Below, piece after piece: positions 8,013 through 15,991 of a stretch of 37,375 nucleotides of DNA; the stretch's first letter is position 1; the number at the start of each line of letters is the position of its first letter. The position numbers and the translations under genes were made by a program. A model generated the notes under the pieces. That model saw only the letters and a list, made by a program, of their open reading frames with translations. It was not told the DNA's origin and ran no database searches. Origin of the DNA: Cryptosporangium minutisporangium (GTDB lineage: Bacteria > Actinomycetota > Actinomycetes > Mycobacteriales > Cryptosporangiaceae); contig NZ_BAAAYN010000075.1 of assembly GCF_039536245.1 (NCBI RefSeq), positions 1 to 37,375 on the forward strand. The letters run 5' to 3'.

Positions 8013-8905
8013 GCGGCGGCCCGCACCAGCGAGACCGCGGTGTCGACCGCGGCGACCACGTCGTCGTCGGGCGGGTAGAGCAGCGCTCGCCCCACCACCA
8101 GCCCGCGCACGGACGGCAACGCCAGCGCCTTCGCCCACTCCGCGTACGTCTCGTCCGGGTGACCGGTCGGATCACCGCCGAGCAGCAGCGTCGGCAGCGT
8201 CGTGGCGGTCATCACCCGGGCCATGTCCTTGACCACCGGCAGCTTCATCCAGGTGTAGGCACTGGACGCGCCGAGGCCCTGAGCGATGTGGATCGCGCGG
8301 ATCACGGCGTCGGGGGAGAGGTCGTTGACGACGGCGCCGTCGACCCGGCGGGCCAGGAACGGTTCGACCATCGCGAGCAGTCCGGCGCGGCTCAGCTCGG
8401 TGATCGCCCGAGCGCAGGCCTCCAGCGTGGCCACCGAGGCAGCGTCGTCCAGGTCGACGCGGAGCAGCATCTTCGCGCCGTTGAACCCGGCTTCGATCGT
8501 GCCGCGGACGTCGTAGGCGGTCATCCGGTCGTCGAGCTCGAACGAGCTGCCGGCCAGTCCGCCGCGGTTCATCGACGCGACGACGACCTTGTCCTCCAAC
8601 GCACCCAGCAGCAGCAGGTCCTCCAGGACGTCGGCGGTGGCGAGCAACCCGTCGACGCCGGGCCGGTCGATCGCGGTGCGTAACCGGGCCAGCATGTCGC
8701 CGCGGTCGGCCATCGCGTCCGTCCGTCCACGTACCGCCAGCGCACCCCGCGCCGGATGGTCACAGGCCACCAGCATGAGCCTGCCGTCGGCGGGGAGCGT
8801 GGGGCGCTTGCGGCGAGCGGCCAGCAGGGCGGCGATCCGGCCCGGCTCGCGGGCGCGGATCTCGGTCACCTCGGCGAGGCTGTCGGCGAAAGCGCTTCGG
8901 GCCAT
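8009..8905 (-). CDS. Cgl0158-like (beta/alpha)8 aldolase, probable IolJ equivalent
   Basis: Class I aldolase-like TIM barrel of 298 residues, resembling the Cgl0158 family found in actinobacterial inositol clusters such as that of Corynebacterium glutamicum. It carries ACDHPARGAL near residue 55 and long barrel strands (NGAKMLLRVD, LPTLLLGGDPTG). By position it is expected to cleave 5-dehydro-2-deoxygluconate 6-phosphate to dihydroxyacetone phosphate and malonate semialdehyde, the IolJ step; this is inference from context. I chose ATG 8905 because GGAGG lies 4 bases upstream, over an upstream GTG at 8932. It is the first gene of the minus-strand iol operon and overlaps iolB by 4 bases. Confidence 0.85.
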   Translation of the reverse strand: MARSAFADSLAEVTEIRAREPGRIAALLAARRKRPTLPADGRLMLVACDHPARGALAVRGRTDAMADRGDMLARLRTAIDRPGVDGLLATADVLEDLLLLGALEDKVVVASMNRGGLAGSSFELDDRMTAYDVRGTIEAGFNGAKMLLRVDLDDAASVATLEACARAITELSRAGLLAMVEPFLARRVDGAVVNDLSPDAVIRAIHIAQGLGASSAYTWMKLPVVKDMARVMTATTLPTLLLGGDPTGHPDETYAEWAKALALPSVRGLVVGRALLYPPDDDVVAAVDTAVSLVRAAA

Positions 8906-8939
8906 GCTGCCTCCGTCGCGGGTCGGCGGCACCGCGCGG

Positions 8940-8959
8940 GAGCGGCACCGGTGCCGCTC
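8940..8959. promoter_or_regulatory. 20-bp perfect palindrome in the iol leader
   Basis: GAGCGGCACCGGTGCCGCTC is its own reverse complement. It lies between the proposed iol promoter (-10 near 8963-8968) and the aldolase start (8905), right at the expected transcription start. It could be a second operator or a strong 5' hairpin. No regulator can be named from the sequence. Confidence 0.7.
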
Positions 8960-8962
8960 GAA

Positions 8963-9009
8963 ACGCTAGGCGGGGACCCTGAATCGCGTCAAGACTTTGT
9001 CAGGACATT
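8963..9009 (-). promoter_or_regulatory. iol operon promoter with GntR operator
   Basis: Reading the minus strand: an operator-like core TGTCCTGACA (complement of 8998-9007), then AAGTC, then TTGACG as -35 (8992-8987), 18 bases, and TAGCGT as -10 (8968-8963). The same string of elements stands before the divergent ABC operon. It begins 20 bases after the gntR stop codon, so the iol genes can start from here independently of gntR. Confidence 0.7.
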
Positions 9010-9027
9010 AGGACGAGGTGCGAGGGC

Positions 9028-9768
9028 TCAGCGGTCGACCAGCGTCGACTCGAACGCGTAGCGGTCCGGCCGGTAGGCGTGGGTCCCGTACTCCACCGCC
9101 CGGCCTGCATCGTCGTACGTCGTCCGCTCCATCGTCAGCAGCGGCGCACCCTCCGACTCGGCGAGCATCCGCCCCTCGGCGGCGTCCGCCCGGCGGGCGC
9201 TGATCCGTTGCCGGGCGACCCGCATCACCACGCCGGCCCGGCGCATCGCCTCGTACAGGCCGGTCTCGCCGAGGTCGACGGCGCTCAGGTCGACGACGTC
9301 GATCGGCAGGTAGTTGGTCATGTGCGCGAGCGGGTCGGAGCCGACCGAGCGCAGCCGTTCCAGGTACCAGGCCTCGTCGCCCTCGGCGAGCCGCAGCTCG
9401 GCACGGACGTGCTCGTCCGGCTGGATTCTCGCGAGCTTCAGCACGACTGTCCTGGGCTTCTGCCCGGCCTTGGTCAGGTCGTCGAAGAGGCTGGTCAGAC
9501 CGAGTGGCCGGTGTACGCGTCCGGCGACGACCTGGGTGCCGACGCCTCGTTTGCGGACGAGCAGTCCCTTGTCGACCAGGACCTGGATGGCCTGGCGCAT
9601 GGTAGGACGGGACAGCCCGAGGTCGGCGGCGAGCGCGATCTCGTTGCCGATCCGCTCGCCGGCTCCGAGCGTGCCGGTGAGAATCGCCTGCTCGAGCTGC
9701 TCGGCGACCTGGAAGTAGAGCGGGACCGGGCTGCTTCGATCGAGCGTGATGTGCGTGTGCGGGTGCAT
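9028..9768 (-). CDS. GntR/HutC-family transcriptional regulator
   Basis: DNA-binding regulator of 246 residues. The N-terminal winged helix-turn-helix (about 15-80) shows PLYFQVAEQL, the recognition region LSRPTMRQAIQVLV and the wing KGLLVRKRGVGTQVV. A UTRA ligand-binding domain follows (about 95-235), as in HutC-type regulators that respond to sugars or their phosphates. ATG 9768 is preferred over GTG 9795 because GGGAGAGG lies just upstream. The gene stands between two operons whose promoters share one operator-like sequence, so it probably controls both and itself. It would act as a repressor released by an inositol-pathway intermediate; the effector is unknown. Confidence 0.93.
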   Translation of the reverse strand: MHPHTHITLDRSSPVPLYFQVAEQLEQAILTGTLGAGERIGNEIALAADLGLSRPTMRQAIQVLVDKGLLVRKRGVGTQVVAGRVHRPLGLTSLFDDLTKAGQKPRTVVLKLARIQPDEHVRAELRLAEGDEAWYLERLRSVGSDPLAHMTNYLPIDVVDLSAVDLGETGLYEAMRRAGVVMRVARQRISARRADAAEGRMLAESEGAPLLTMERTTYDDAGRAVEYGTHAYRPDRYAFESTLVDR

Positions 9769-9814
9769 CGCGCCTCTCCCGTACTCACCGGCCACACGAC
9801 CGAGGGTAACCGCT

Positions 9815-9866
9815 TGTCAATATGTCCGGACAAAGTCTTGACACGGTCTGTGGTGTCTACCACACT
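9815..9866 (+). promoter_or_regulatory. Divergent promoter region with GntR operator
   Basis: The perfect palindrome TGTCCGGACA is at 9823-9832. To its right, AAGTC and then a consensus TTGACA -35 (9838-9843) point into the ABC operon, with CACACT 17 bases on (9861-9866) as a weak -10. To its left, TGTCAA (9815-9820) is a TTGACA on the minus strand pointing into gntR. A repressor bound to the palindrome would touch both -35 boxes, implying joint control of importer and regulator. A near copy stands before the iol operon. Confidence 0.72.
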
Positions 9867-9955
9867 CAGCCCACGATCGGCCCCTGCGCCCGCACGGGGG
9901 CCGCTGTAGCGCCAAAGAAGACACGCGCCCCCCGTCAGCGCCCCAGGAGAACTCA

Positions 9956-10918
9956 ATGAAGAAGTTCGCCGTAGCCGGAGTGATCGTCGGCCTGTTCCTC
10001 GCCGTCACCGGGTGCAGTGGCACCGGTCAGGACGAGGGCCCCGACGAAGCGAGCGATTTAGATCTGACGTACGCGGTCGTCACCCACGGCGCCCCCGGCG
10101 ACGCGTTCTGGGATCGGGTGAAATCCGGCGCCGAACGAGCCGGTAAGGACTACGGAGTGAAGGTCGAGTACTCCTCCGACGCCGACCCGGCCAAGCAGTC
10201 CCAGCTCGTCGACGGCGCGGTCGCGGACAAGGTCGACGGCATCATCGTCTCGATGGCCAATCCGGACGGGCTCGAGCAGTCGGTGAAGAACGCGGTCGCC
10301 GCCGGGATCCCGGTGGTCACGATCAACTCCGGCATCGACAAGTGGCAGGAATTCGGCGCGATGACCCACATCGGTCAGAGCGAGGAGATCGCCGGGAAGG
10401 CGGTCGGCACCCGCCTGAAGGCGGCCGGCTGGAAGAACGCGCTCTGCGTGATCCAGGAAGCCGGCAACGTCGGCCTGGAGGAGCGCTGTGCGGCGGTCAC
10501 CTCCACGATGGGCGGCAAGGTCACGAACCTCCAGGTCGACGGCACCGACGACAACGCCGTCCAGGCGACGATCACGTCGAAGCTGCAGGCCGACAAGACC
10601 ATCGATGGTGTCCTTACGCTGGGTGGCCAGTACGGGATCGACGCGGTCAGCGCGGTCGAGCAGGCGGGCAGCTCGGCGAAGGTCGCGACGTTCGATCTGT
10701 CGCAGGACGTCATCACGAACATCAAGTCCGGCAAGATCGAGTTCGCGGTCGACCAGCAGCCGTACGTGCAGGGCTACGCGGCGGTCACCGCGCTCTACCT
10801 GAAGAGCATCAACGGCAACGACTTCGGTGGCGGCCAGCCGGTCTACTCCGGTCCGGCGTTCATCACGAAGGAGAACGCCGACGCAGTGGGTGAGTACGCG
10901 GCCAAGGGAACTCGCTGA
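9956..10918 (+). CDS. Sugar/cyclitol ABC transporter substrate-binding lipoprotein
   Basis: Extracellular periplasmic-binding-protein type 1 domain (RbsB-like) of 320 residues, anchored to the outer face of the membrane. A lipoprotein signal peptide ends in the lipobox AVTGC, making Cys20 the lipidated residue. The mature protein shows AVVTHGAPGDAFWDRVKSG, GIIVSMANPDGL and GIPVVTINSG, all normal for CUT2 sugar binders. AGGAGA ends 5 bases before ATG 9956. First gene of an operon with its permease, ATPase and three enzymes, and divergent from inositol catabolism, so inositol, an isomer or a glycoside is the likely ligand. Confidence 0.93.
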   Translation: MKKFAVAGVIVGLFLAVTGCSGTGQDEGPDEASDLDLTYAVVTHGAPGDAFWDRVKSGAERAGKDYGVKVEYSSDADPAKQSQLVDGAVADKVDGIIVSMANPDGLEQSVKNAVAAGIPVVTINSGIDKWQEFGAMTHIGQSEEIAGKAVGTRLKAAGWKNALCVIQEAGNVGLEERCAAVTSTMGGKVTNLQVDGTDDNAVQATITSKLQADKTIDGVLTLGGQYGIDAVSAVEQAGSSAKVATFDLSQDVITNIKSGKIEFAVDQQPYVQGYAAVTALYLKSINGNDFGGGQPVYSGPAFITKENADAVGEYAAKGTR

Positions 10919-10919
10919 C

Positions 10920-11960
10920 ATGGCGACGGCCACAGCCACGGCCGCCGACGAACGGGTCAGCGGTAGTTCGGCGCTCGGCAAGGTCTTCAAACGGCCCGAG
11001 GTCGGCGCACTGGTCGCCGCGATCGCGGTGTTCGTGTTCTTCGCGGTCACCACGGACACGTTCGCGACCGCGAGCGGCGCCAGCACCTGGTTACGGTCCG
11101 CGTCGACGATCGGCATCATGGCGGTGGCCGTCGCGCTGCTGATGATCGGCGGTGAGTTCGACCTCTCCGCCGGGGCGATGACCGGCTTCACCGGGCTGGC
11201 GGTCGGCGTGATGACCACCGAGTGGGGCCTGAACATCTGGGCCGCGATGCTGGTCTCGCTCGTGCTCGCGCTGGGCATCGGTCTGCTCAACGGCGTCCTG
11301 GTGATGCGCACCGGGCTGCCGAGCTTCATCGTTACGCTCGGCACGTTCTTCGTCCTGCAGGGGATCAACCTGGCCGCGGTCAAGGCGATCATCGGCCAGG
11401 TCGCGATCCAGGGCATGACGAACGTGCCGTTCTACGACCAGCCGCACGCGCTGTTCGGCTCGAACGTGGAGATCGCCGGTGGGCGGGTCTACGCGTCGGT
11501 GTTCTGGTGGATCCTGGTCACCGCGGTGGCGACGTGGGTGCTGCTGAAGACCCGGGTCGGTAACTGGATCTTCGCGGTCGGCGGTGCGCAGATCTCGGCC
11601 CGCCAGGTCGGGGTGCCGGTCGCGAGGACGAAGATCGGGCTGTTCATGACCACCGCCGGTGCTGGCTGGCTGGTGGGCATGCTGCTGCTGTTCACCACCT
11701 CCACCGTGCAAAGCAACACCGGCGTCGGCCAGGAGTTCATCTACATCATCTGCGCGGTCGTGGGCGGGTGCCTGCTCACCGGCGGCTACGGCTCGGCGGT
11801 CGGCGCCGCCCTCGGCGCGCTGATCTACGGCATGACCAACCAGGGCATCGTGTACGCGGGCTGGGACAACAACTGGCTCAAAGCGTTCCTCGGCGTGATG
11901 CTGCTGGGCGCGGTGCTCCTCAACGAAGCGGTACGCCGACGAGCGGAGCGCAGCCGATGA
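10920..11960 (+). CDS. CUT2-type ABC transporter permease
   Basis: Integral membrane permease of 346 residues (BPD_transp_2 family, like RbsC/FrcC). About eight to ten hydrophobic segments follow a basic N-terminus. Landmarks are [15 protein letters not shown] near residue 75 and [21 protein letters not shown] near 125 (the EAA-like coupling region of this family). The final helix is followed by a short basic tail. ATG 10920 lies one base after the stop of the binding-protein gene, and the stop overlaps the ATPase start (ATGA). It should form the channel with the flanking components. Confidence 0.93.
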   Translation: MATATATAADERVSGSSALGKVFKRPEVGALVAAIAVFVFFAVTTDTFATASGASTWLRSASTIGIMAVAVALLMIGGEFDLSAGAMTGFTGLAVGVMTTEWGLNIWAAMLVSLVLALGIGLLNGVLVMRTGLPSFIVTLGTFFVLQGINLAAVKAIIGQVAIQGMTNVPFYDQPHALFGSNVEIAGGRVYASVFWWILVTAVATWVLLKTRVGNWIFAVGGAQISARQVGVPVARTKIGLFMTTAGAGWLVGMLLLFTTSTVQSNTGVGQEFIYIICAVVGGCLLTGGYGSAVGAALGALIYGMTNQGIVYAGWDNNWLKAFLGVMLLGAVLLNEAVRRRAERSR

Positions 11961-12850
11961 CGCAGGACGGCGAAACGACGATGAGTGACTCCGTGCCGGA
12001 ACCGTCGGCGACGACCAGTACGGCGATTATCGAGACCGACGCGCTGGGCAAGCGCTACGGCAACATCATCGCGCTGGCCGACGTCACCACGTCGGTGCGC
12101 CCCGGCCAGGTGACCTGTGTGCTCGGCGACAACGGCGCGGGCAAGTCGACGTTCATCAAGATCCTCGCCGGTGCGCACGAGCACAGCGACGGACGGCTGA
12201 CCGTGGACGGCGTCGAACGCCACTTCGCCAGCCCGCGGGAGGCGCTCGCGCTCGGCATCGCGACCGTCTACCAGGACTTGGCGGTCGTGCCGTTGATGCC
12301 GGTCTGGCGGAACTTCTTCCTCGGGTCCGAGCCGACCAAGGGCTGGGGACCCCTCCGCCGGATGGACGTCGACTTCATGCGGCGCACGACGAAGTCGGAG
12401 CTGGCCGCGATGGGCATCGACCTGCGCGACGTCGACCAGCCGATCGGCACGCTCTCGGGCGGAGAGCGGCAGTGCGTCGCGATCGCCCGTGCCGTCTACT
12501 TCGGAGCGCGCGTGCTGATCCTGGACGAGCCCACCGCGGCGCTCGGCGTCAAGCAGTCCGGGGTCGTGCTCCGCTACATCGCCCGGGCGCGCGACCGAGG
12601 GCTGGGCGTCGTCTTCATCACCCACAACCCGCACCACGCGTATCCGGTCGGTGACCGGTTCATGCTGCTGCGCCGCGGCCGCAGCATGGGCGACTTCCCG
12701 AAGAGCGAGATCTCGCTGCACGAGCTCACCGCCCGGATGGCCGGCGGCACCGAGCTGGAGGCACTCAGCCACGAGCTGGCTGCCGAGCTCGGCAGCGACT
12801 CCGAGGTCGCGAAGACGCTGGAGTCGGAGGTCAAGGAGCTCCGCACGTGA
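11957..12850 (+). CDS. ABC transporter ATP-binding protein, single domain
   Basis: Nucleotide-binding subunit of 297 residues for the sugar importer. Walker [10 protein letters not shown] is at about 61-69, the signature LSGGERQ near 165 and Walker [12 protein letters not shown] near 185, with the switch His in FITHNPHH. Many CUT2 importers use a fused two-domain ATPase of about 500 residues; this one has a single domain, as in FrcA-type systems, so a homodimer is expected. A C-terminal extension of about 40 residues rich in Glu and Leu follows. ATG 11957 overlaps the permease stop; ATG 11981 is a weaker alternative. Confidence 0.93.
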   Translation: MTQDGETTMSDSVPEPSATTSTAIIETDALGKRYGNIIALADVTTSVRPGQVTCVLGDNGAGKSTFIKILAGAHEHSDGRLTVDGVERHFASPREALALGIATVYQDLAVVPLMPVWRNFFLGSEPTKGWGPLRRMDVDFMRRTTKSELAAMGIDLRDVDQPIGTLSGGERQCVAIARAVYFGARVLILDEPTAALGVKQSGVVLRYIARARDRGLGVVFITHNPHHAYPVGDRFMLLRRGRSMGDFPKSEISLHELTARMAGGTELEALSHELAAELGSDSEVAKTLESEVKELRT

Positions 12851-14022
12851 CCACTGAGTCTCCCGGCAGACTTCGTGCTTCGTCGGGGCTGCGCGTCGCG
12901 GTGGTCGGCCTGGGCTGGATGGGGCAGGTGCACGCCCGGTCCTGGGCCCGGCTGCCGCAGCACTACCCGGACCTCGGCCTGCGGCCTCGGCTGGTCGCGG
13001 CCGCCGACCCGGTTCCGTCGCTGCGGTCGATCGCCGACGCCTACGGCTTCGAGACTTTTGTTGGCGACTGGCGCGCACTGGTCGCTCGGGACGACATCGA
13101 CGTCGTCTCGGTGACCGGCCCCAACCACGTCCATCGGGACGTCGGGGTCGCGGTCGCACAGGCCGGTAAGCATCTCTGGATCGAGAAGCCCGCTGGGCGG
13201 AACGCGGGGGAGACCGCCCAGATCGCGGCGGCCGTGCAGGCCGCCGGAGTGTGCTCGGCGGCGGGCTTCAACTACCGGAACGCCCCTGCGGTGGGCCTGG
13301 CCCGGGACCTGGTCGCCGAGGGGCGGCTCGGGCGGCTGGAGCAGGTGGACGTCCGGTTCCTCGCGGACTACGCCGCCCACCCCGAGGGGGCGCTGTCCTG
13401 GCGGTTCGCGAACGCGACCGCGGGGAGCGGCGTTCTCGGCGACCTGGTGTGCCACGCCACCGACCTGGCTCGGTACGTGGCGGGGGAGATCGTCGAACTC
13501 GTCGTGGACGAGGGGCGATTCATCGCGTCGCGGCCGGAGCCGGCGGCGGCGGGGTCGCACTTCGCCCGTGGGGCGGGGCCGCTCGGGCCGGTGGAGAACG
13601 AGGACTACGTGGGGGCGCTGCTGCGGTTCTCCAGCGGCGCCCGGGGGACGCTGACCGCCTCGCGCGTGGCGGTCGGCGAGCAATGTGCGTACGAGATCGT
13701 CGTACACGGCGACCGCGGCGCACTCGCCTGGGACTTCCGGCGGATGGGCGAGCTGCGGACGTGCCTGGACCAGGACTACCAGGACGCGTCCTGGAGCACC
13801 GTGCTGGTCGGGCGCGACGCCGGGGAGCTGGCGCGGTTCCAGCCGGCGCCGGGCATCCCGCTGGGATACGACGACCTCAAGGTGATAGAGGCGTACCGGC
13901 TCGCGTCGTCGATCGTCGGCGTCGTCTCGACCGGCGCCACGATCGACGACGCCCTGACCGCGGCCCGCACCGTCGAGGCGATGGCGCTCTCGATCGCCGA
14001 GCGCCGCTGGGTGACGCTGTGA
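12847..14022 (+). CDS. Gfo/Idh/MocA-family oxidoreductase 1
   Basis: NAD(P)-dependent oxidoreductase of 391 residues, long for the family. The Rossmann motif [14 protein letters not shown] begins near residue 21; IEKPAG near 110 carries the conserved Lys-Pro, and [16 protein letters not shown] is the usual helix with the catalytic His. The GTG at 12847 overlaps the ATPase stop (GTGA) and the gene is coupled in the same way to the next one. It probably oxidises or epimerises the imported sugar or cyclitol, working with the second oxidoreductase. Substrate not shown by sequence. Confidence 0.9.
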   Translation: MTTESPGRLRASSGLRVAVVGLGWMGQVHARSWARLPQHYPDLGLRPRLVAAADPVPSLRSIADAYGFETFVGDWRALVARDDIDVVSVTGPNHVHRDVGVAVAQAGKHLWIEKPAGRNAGETAQIAAAVQAAGVCSAAGFNYRNAPAVGLARDLVAEGRLGRLEQVDVRFLADYAAHPEGALSWRFANATAGSGVLGDLVCHATDLARYVAGEIVELVVDEGRFIASRPEPAAAGSHFARGAGPLGPVENEDYVGALLRFSSGARGTLTASRVAVGEQCAYEIVVHGDRGALAWDFRRMGELRTCLDQDYQDASWSTVLVGRDAGELARFQPAPGIPLGYDDLKVIEAYRLASSIVGVVSTGATIDDALTAARTVEAMALSIAERRWVTL

Positions 14023-15077
14023 CCGCGGCCCCTCCGCCCGTCGGTGGAAGCCGGCCGCGGGGCATCCAGAGCGGCGGTTCGGCACTGCGGGAGCCGGTCC
14101 GCATCGGGCTGATCGGCGCCGGACGGATCGGCTCCGCGCACGCCGGAACACTCGCGCGGCGGGTGCCGGGCGCGGAGCTGGTGGGGGTGGCCGACGCGGT
14201 GCCCGCAGCGGCGTCGCGGCTCGCGGGGCAGCTCGGAGTGACGGCGTTCGGATCACCCGACGAGCTGATCACCGCCGACGAGGTCGAGGCGGTGGTGATC
14301 GCGGCCTCCAGCGAGGCGCACTGCGCGCTGATCGTCGCCGCGGCCGCGGCCGGGAAAGCGATCTTCTGCGAGAAGCCGATGTCCCAGACGCTCGCCGAGG
14401 CCGACCGCGCGCTGGCCGCAGCCGCCGACGTCCCGCTGCAGGTCGGTTTCAACCGCCGGTTCGACGCCGGGTTCGCAGCCGCGCACGAGGTGGTGGCCTC
14501 CGGCGGGGTGGGCACGCCGCAGCTGCTGCGCTCGCTGACCCGCGATCCGGGACTGGCGAACCCGGGTGCGGTGCCGCCCTGGACGATCTTCACCCAGACC
14601 CTGATCCACGACTTCGACACGCTGCTCTGGCTCAACCCCGGCGCGAGCGTCGTGGAGGTGTACGCGACGGCGGACGCGCTGGTGGCGCCGGAGTACAAGC
14701 CGGCCGGTCTGCTCGACACCGCGGTCACCGTCCTGACGTTCGACAACGGCGCCCGGGCGATCGCGGAGGCCAGCTTCTCCGCGACCTACGGGTACGACGT
14801 CCGGGCGGAGGTGTTCGGGTCGGCGGGCATGGTGACCGTCGGTGACCAGGCCAGCAGCAGCCTGACCCACTACGGACCGGACGGGCGTCGAGTGACCACC
14901 GTCCGGGGCGACGTCGAGCTGTTCCGCGACGCCTACGCGGGCGAGTTCGCCGAGTTCGCCGACGCCGTCCGGGCCGGTCGGGAGCCCGCGGTCACCGGCC
15001 GGGACGCCCGGCGTGCGCTGGGGGTCGCGCTGGCATGCATCGAGTCGGTGACGACGAACCGCCCGGTGCCGCTGTGA
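14019..15077 (+). CDS. Inositol 2-dehydrogenase-like oxidoreductase 2
   Basis: Gfo/Idh/MocA protein of 352 residues. About 25 low-complexity residues precede the Rossmann motif GLIGAGRIGSAHAGTLA. FCEKPMSQTLAEADRAL carries the Glu-Lys-Pro motif, VGFNRRFDAGF the substrate strand and IHDFDTLLWL the catalytic His/Asp helix. These features resemble inositol 2-dehydrogenases, so it may interconvert an inositol isomer with inosose. Start GTG 14019 overlaps the previous stop (GTGA). Internal starts close to residue 20 cannot be excluded, given the non-conserved N-terminus. Confidence 0.9.
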   Translation: MTAAPPPVGGSRPRGIQSGGSALREPVRIGLIGAGRIGSAHAGTLARRVPGAELVGVADAVPAAASRLAGQLGVTAFGSPDELITADEVEAVVIAASSEAHCALIVAAAAAGKAIFCEKPMSQTLAEADRALAAAADVPLQVGFNRRFDAGFAAAHEVVASGGVGTPQLLRSLTRDPGLANPGAVPPWTIFTQTLIHDFDTLLWLNPGASVVEVYATADALVAPEYKPAGLLDTAVTVLTFDNGARAIAEASFSATYGYDVRAEVFGSAGMVTVGDQASSSLTHYGPDGRRVTTVRGDVELFRDAYAGEFAEFADAVRAGREPAVTGRDARRALGVALACIESVTTNRPVPL

Positions 15078-15850
15078 CGTTCACGCTCGCGGTCTGCGCC
15101 GAGATGGTCTTCCTCGACCGTCCGATCGTCGACCGGGCGGCGGAGTTGCACGCTCGCGGCTTCGCGGTGGAGATCTGGGACTGGACGACGAAGGATCTGG
15201 GTGCGCTGGCCGCCACCGGCGCGCGCTTCACGTCGATGACCGGGTACGTGCGGGGCGAGCTGGTCGACCCGGACGGCGCGGAGGAGCTGCTCCGGACCGC
15301 GCGGGAGTCGATCGACGCGAGCCGTCGCTTGGGTGCGCCCAACCTCAACCTGCACGGCACCGGGCTGGACCCGGACGGGTTGCCGGTGCGGCCGGTGGAC
15401 GAACCGACCGGGCCCGACTGGGTGGCGGCGGTCGACACGTTGCGCCGGGTGGCCGACCTGGGCGCCGAGCACGACGTGGTGTTCACGCTGGAGAACCTGA
15501 ACACGGCCGTCGACCATCCAGGGACGCCGTTCGCCAGGGCGGCGGACACGCTCGCGTTGGTGCGGGCCGTGGACAGTCCATGCCTGCGGCTGAACCTGGA
15601 CCTGTACCACGCGCAGATCGGCGAGGGGAACCTCGTCGAGCTGACCAGGCGGTGCCTGCCGTGGGTGGGGGAGATCCAGGTCGCGGACGTGCCCGGGCGG
15701 CGCCAGCCGGGCACCGGGGAGATCCACTACCCGGCCGTCGCTCGCGCGCTCGCCGAGGCGGGGTACGACGGCGTCGTCGGCATGGAGGCGTTCGCTGCGG
15801 GCGACCCCGTCGCCGCCGTCGACGCTTTCCGGGCGGCGTTCACGGTCTGA
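15074..15850 (+). CDS. Hydroxypyruvate-isomerase-like TIM-barrel protein
   Basis: Xylose-isomerase-like TIM barrel (AP endonuclease 2 superfamily) of 258 residues. LAVCAEMVFLDRP at the N-terminus, ENLNTAVDHPG (metal-binding Glu), LDLYHAQIGEG and the late segment PGRRQPGTGEIHY match the hydroxypyruvate isomerase group. Members act as isomerases or epimerases on short sugar acids and keto sugars, and some serve inositol-isomer pathways. As the last gene of the import operon, starting by a GTGA overlap, it probably isomerises a keto intermediate made by the two oxidoreductases. True hydroxypyruvate isomerase activity is possible but not supported by a glyoxylate gene nearby. Confidence 0.85.
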   Translation: MTFTLAVCAEMVFLDRPIVDRAAELHARGFAVEIWDWTTKDLGALAATGARFTSMTGYVRGELVDPDGAEELLRTARESIDASRRLGAPNLNLHGTGLDPDGLPVRPVDEPTGPDWVAAVDTLRRVADLGAEHDVVFTLENLNTAVDHPGTPFARAADTLALVRAVDSPCLRLNLDLYHAQIGEGNLVELTRRCLPWVGEIQVADVPGRRQPGTGEIHYPAVARALAEAGYDGVVGMEAFAAGDPVAAVDAFRAAFTV

Positions 15851-15901
15851 CGCGGCCCGGCCCGGCCCTCGGGTTCTCCGAGTGATTTGTGCTCAACTTA
15901 T

Positions 15902-15914
15902 GGCACCGGGTGCC
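15902..15914. promoter_or_regulatory. Inverted repeat upstream of mftD-like gene
   Basis: GGCACC and GGTGCC face each other across one base (15908), in the 141-base gap before the MftD-like gene. This may be an operator. The half-site GGCACC is also the core of the palindrome at 8940-8959, perhaps by chance. A TACGGT at 15925-15930 could be a -10, with no clear -35. Confidence 0.4.
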
Positions 15915-15991
15915 TTAATGGCCGTACGGTGTAGCGCATCACCCCGGCGTGCGCAGCGATGTCACGTCACCGAGTCGAGGGCCGAAGAGAC

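Noticed and set aside
13251-14018. N-terminal extension of oxidoreductase 2 (608-residue reading)
   Set aside because: It overlaps the coding sequence of oxidoreductase 1 in another frame. The GTGA overlap at 14019 fits the rest of the operon.
9956-15850. Ribose or xylose import operon
   Set aside because: The importer family alone would allow it, but no pentose kinase or isomerase is present and the operator is shared with inositol genes.
15851-15991. Possible mftA precursor peptide before the MftD-like gene
   Set aside because: No small frame here ends in the Val-Tyr expected of MftA, and none has a ribosome site.
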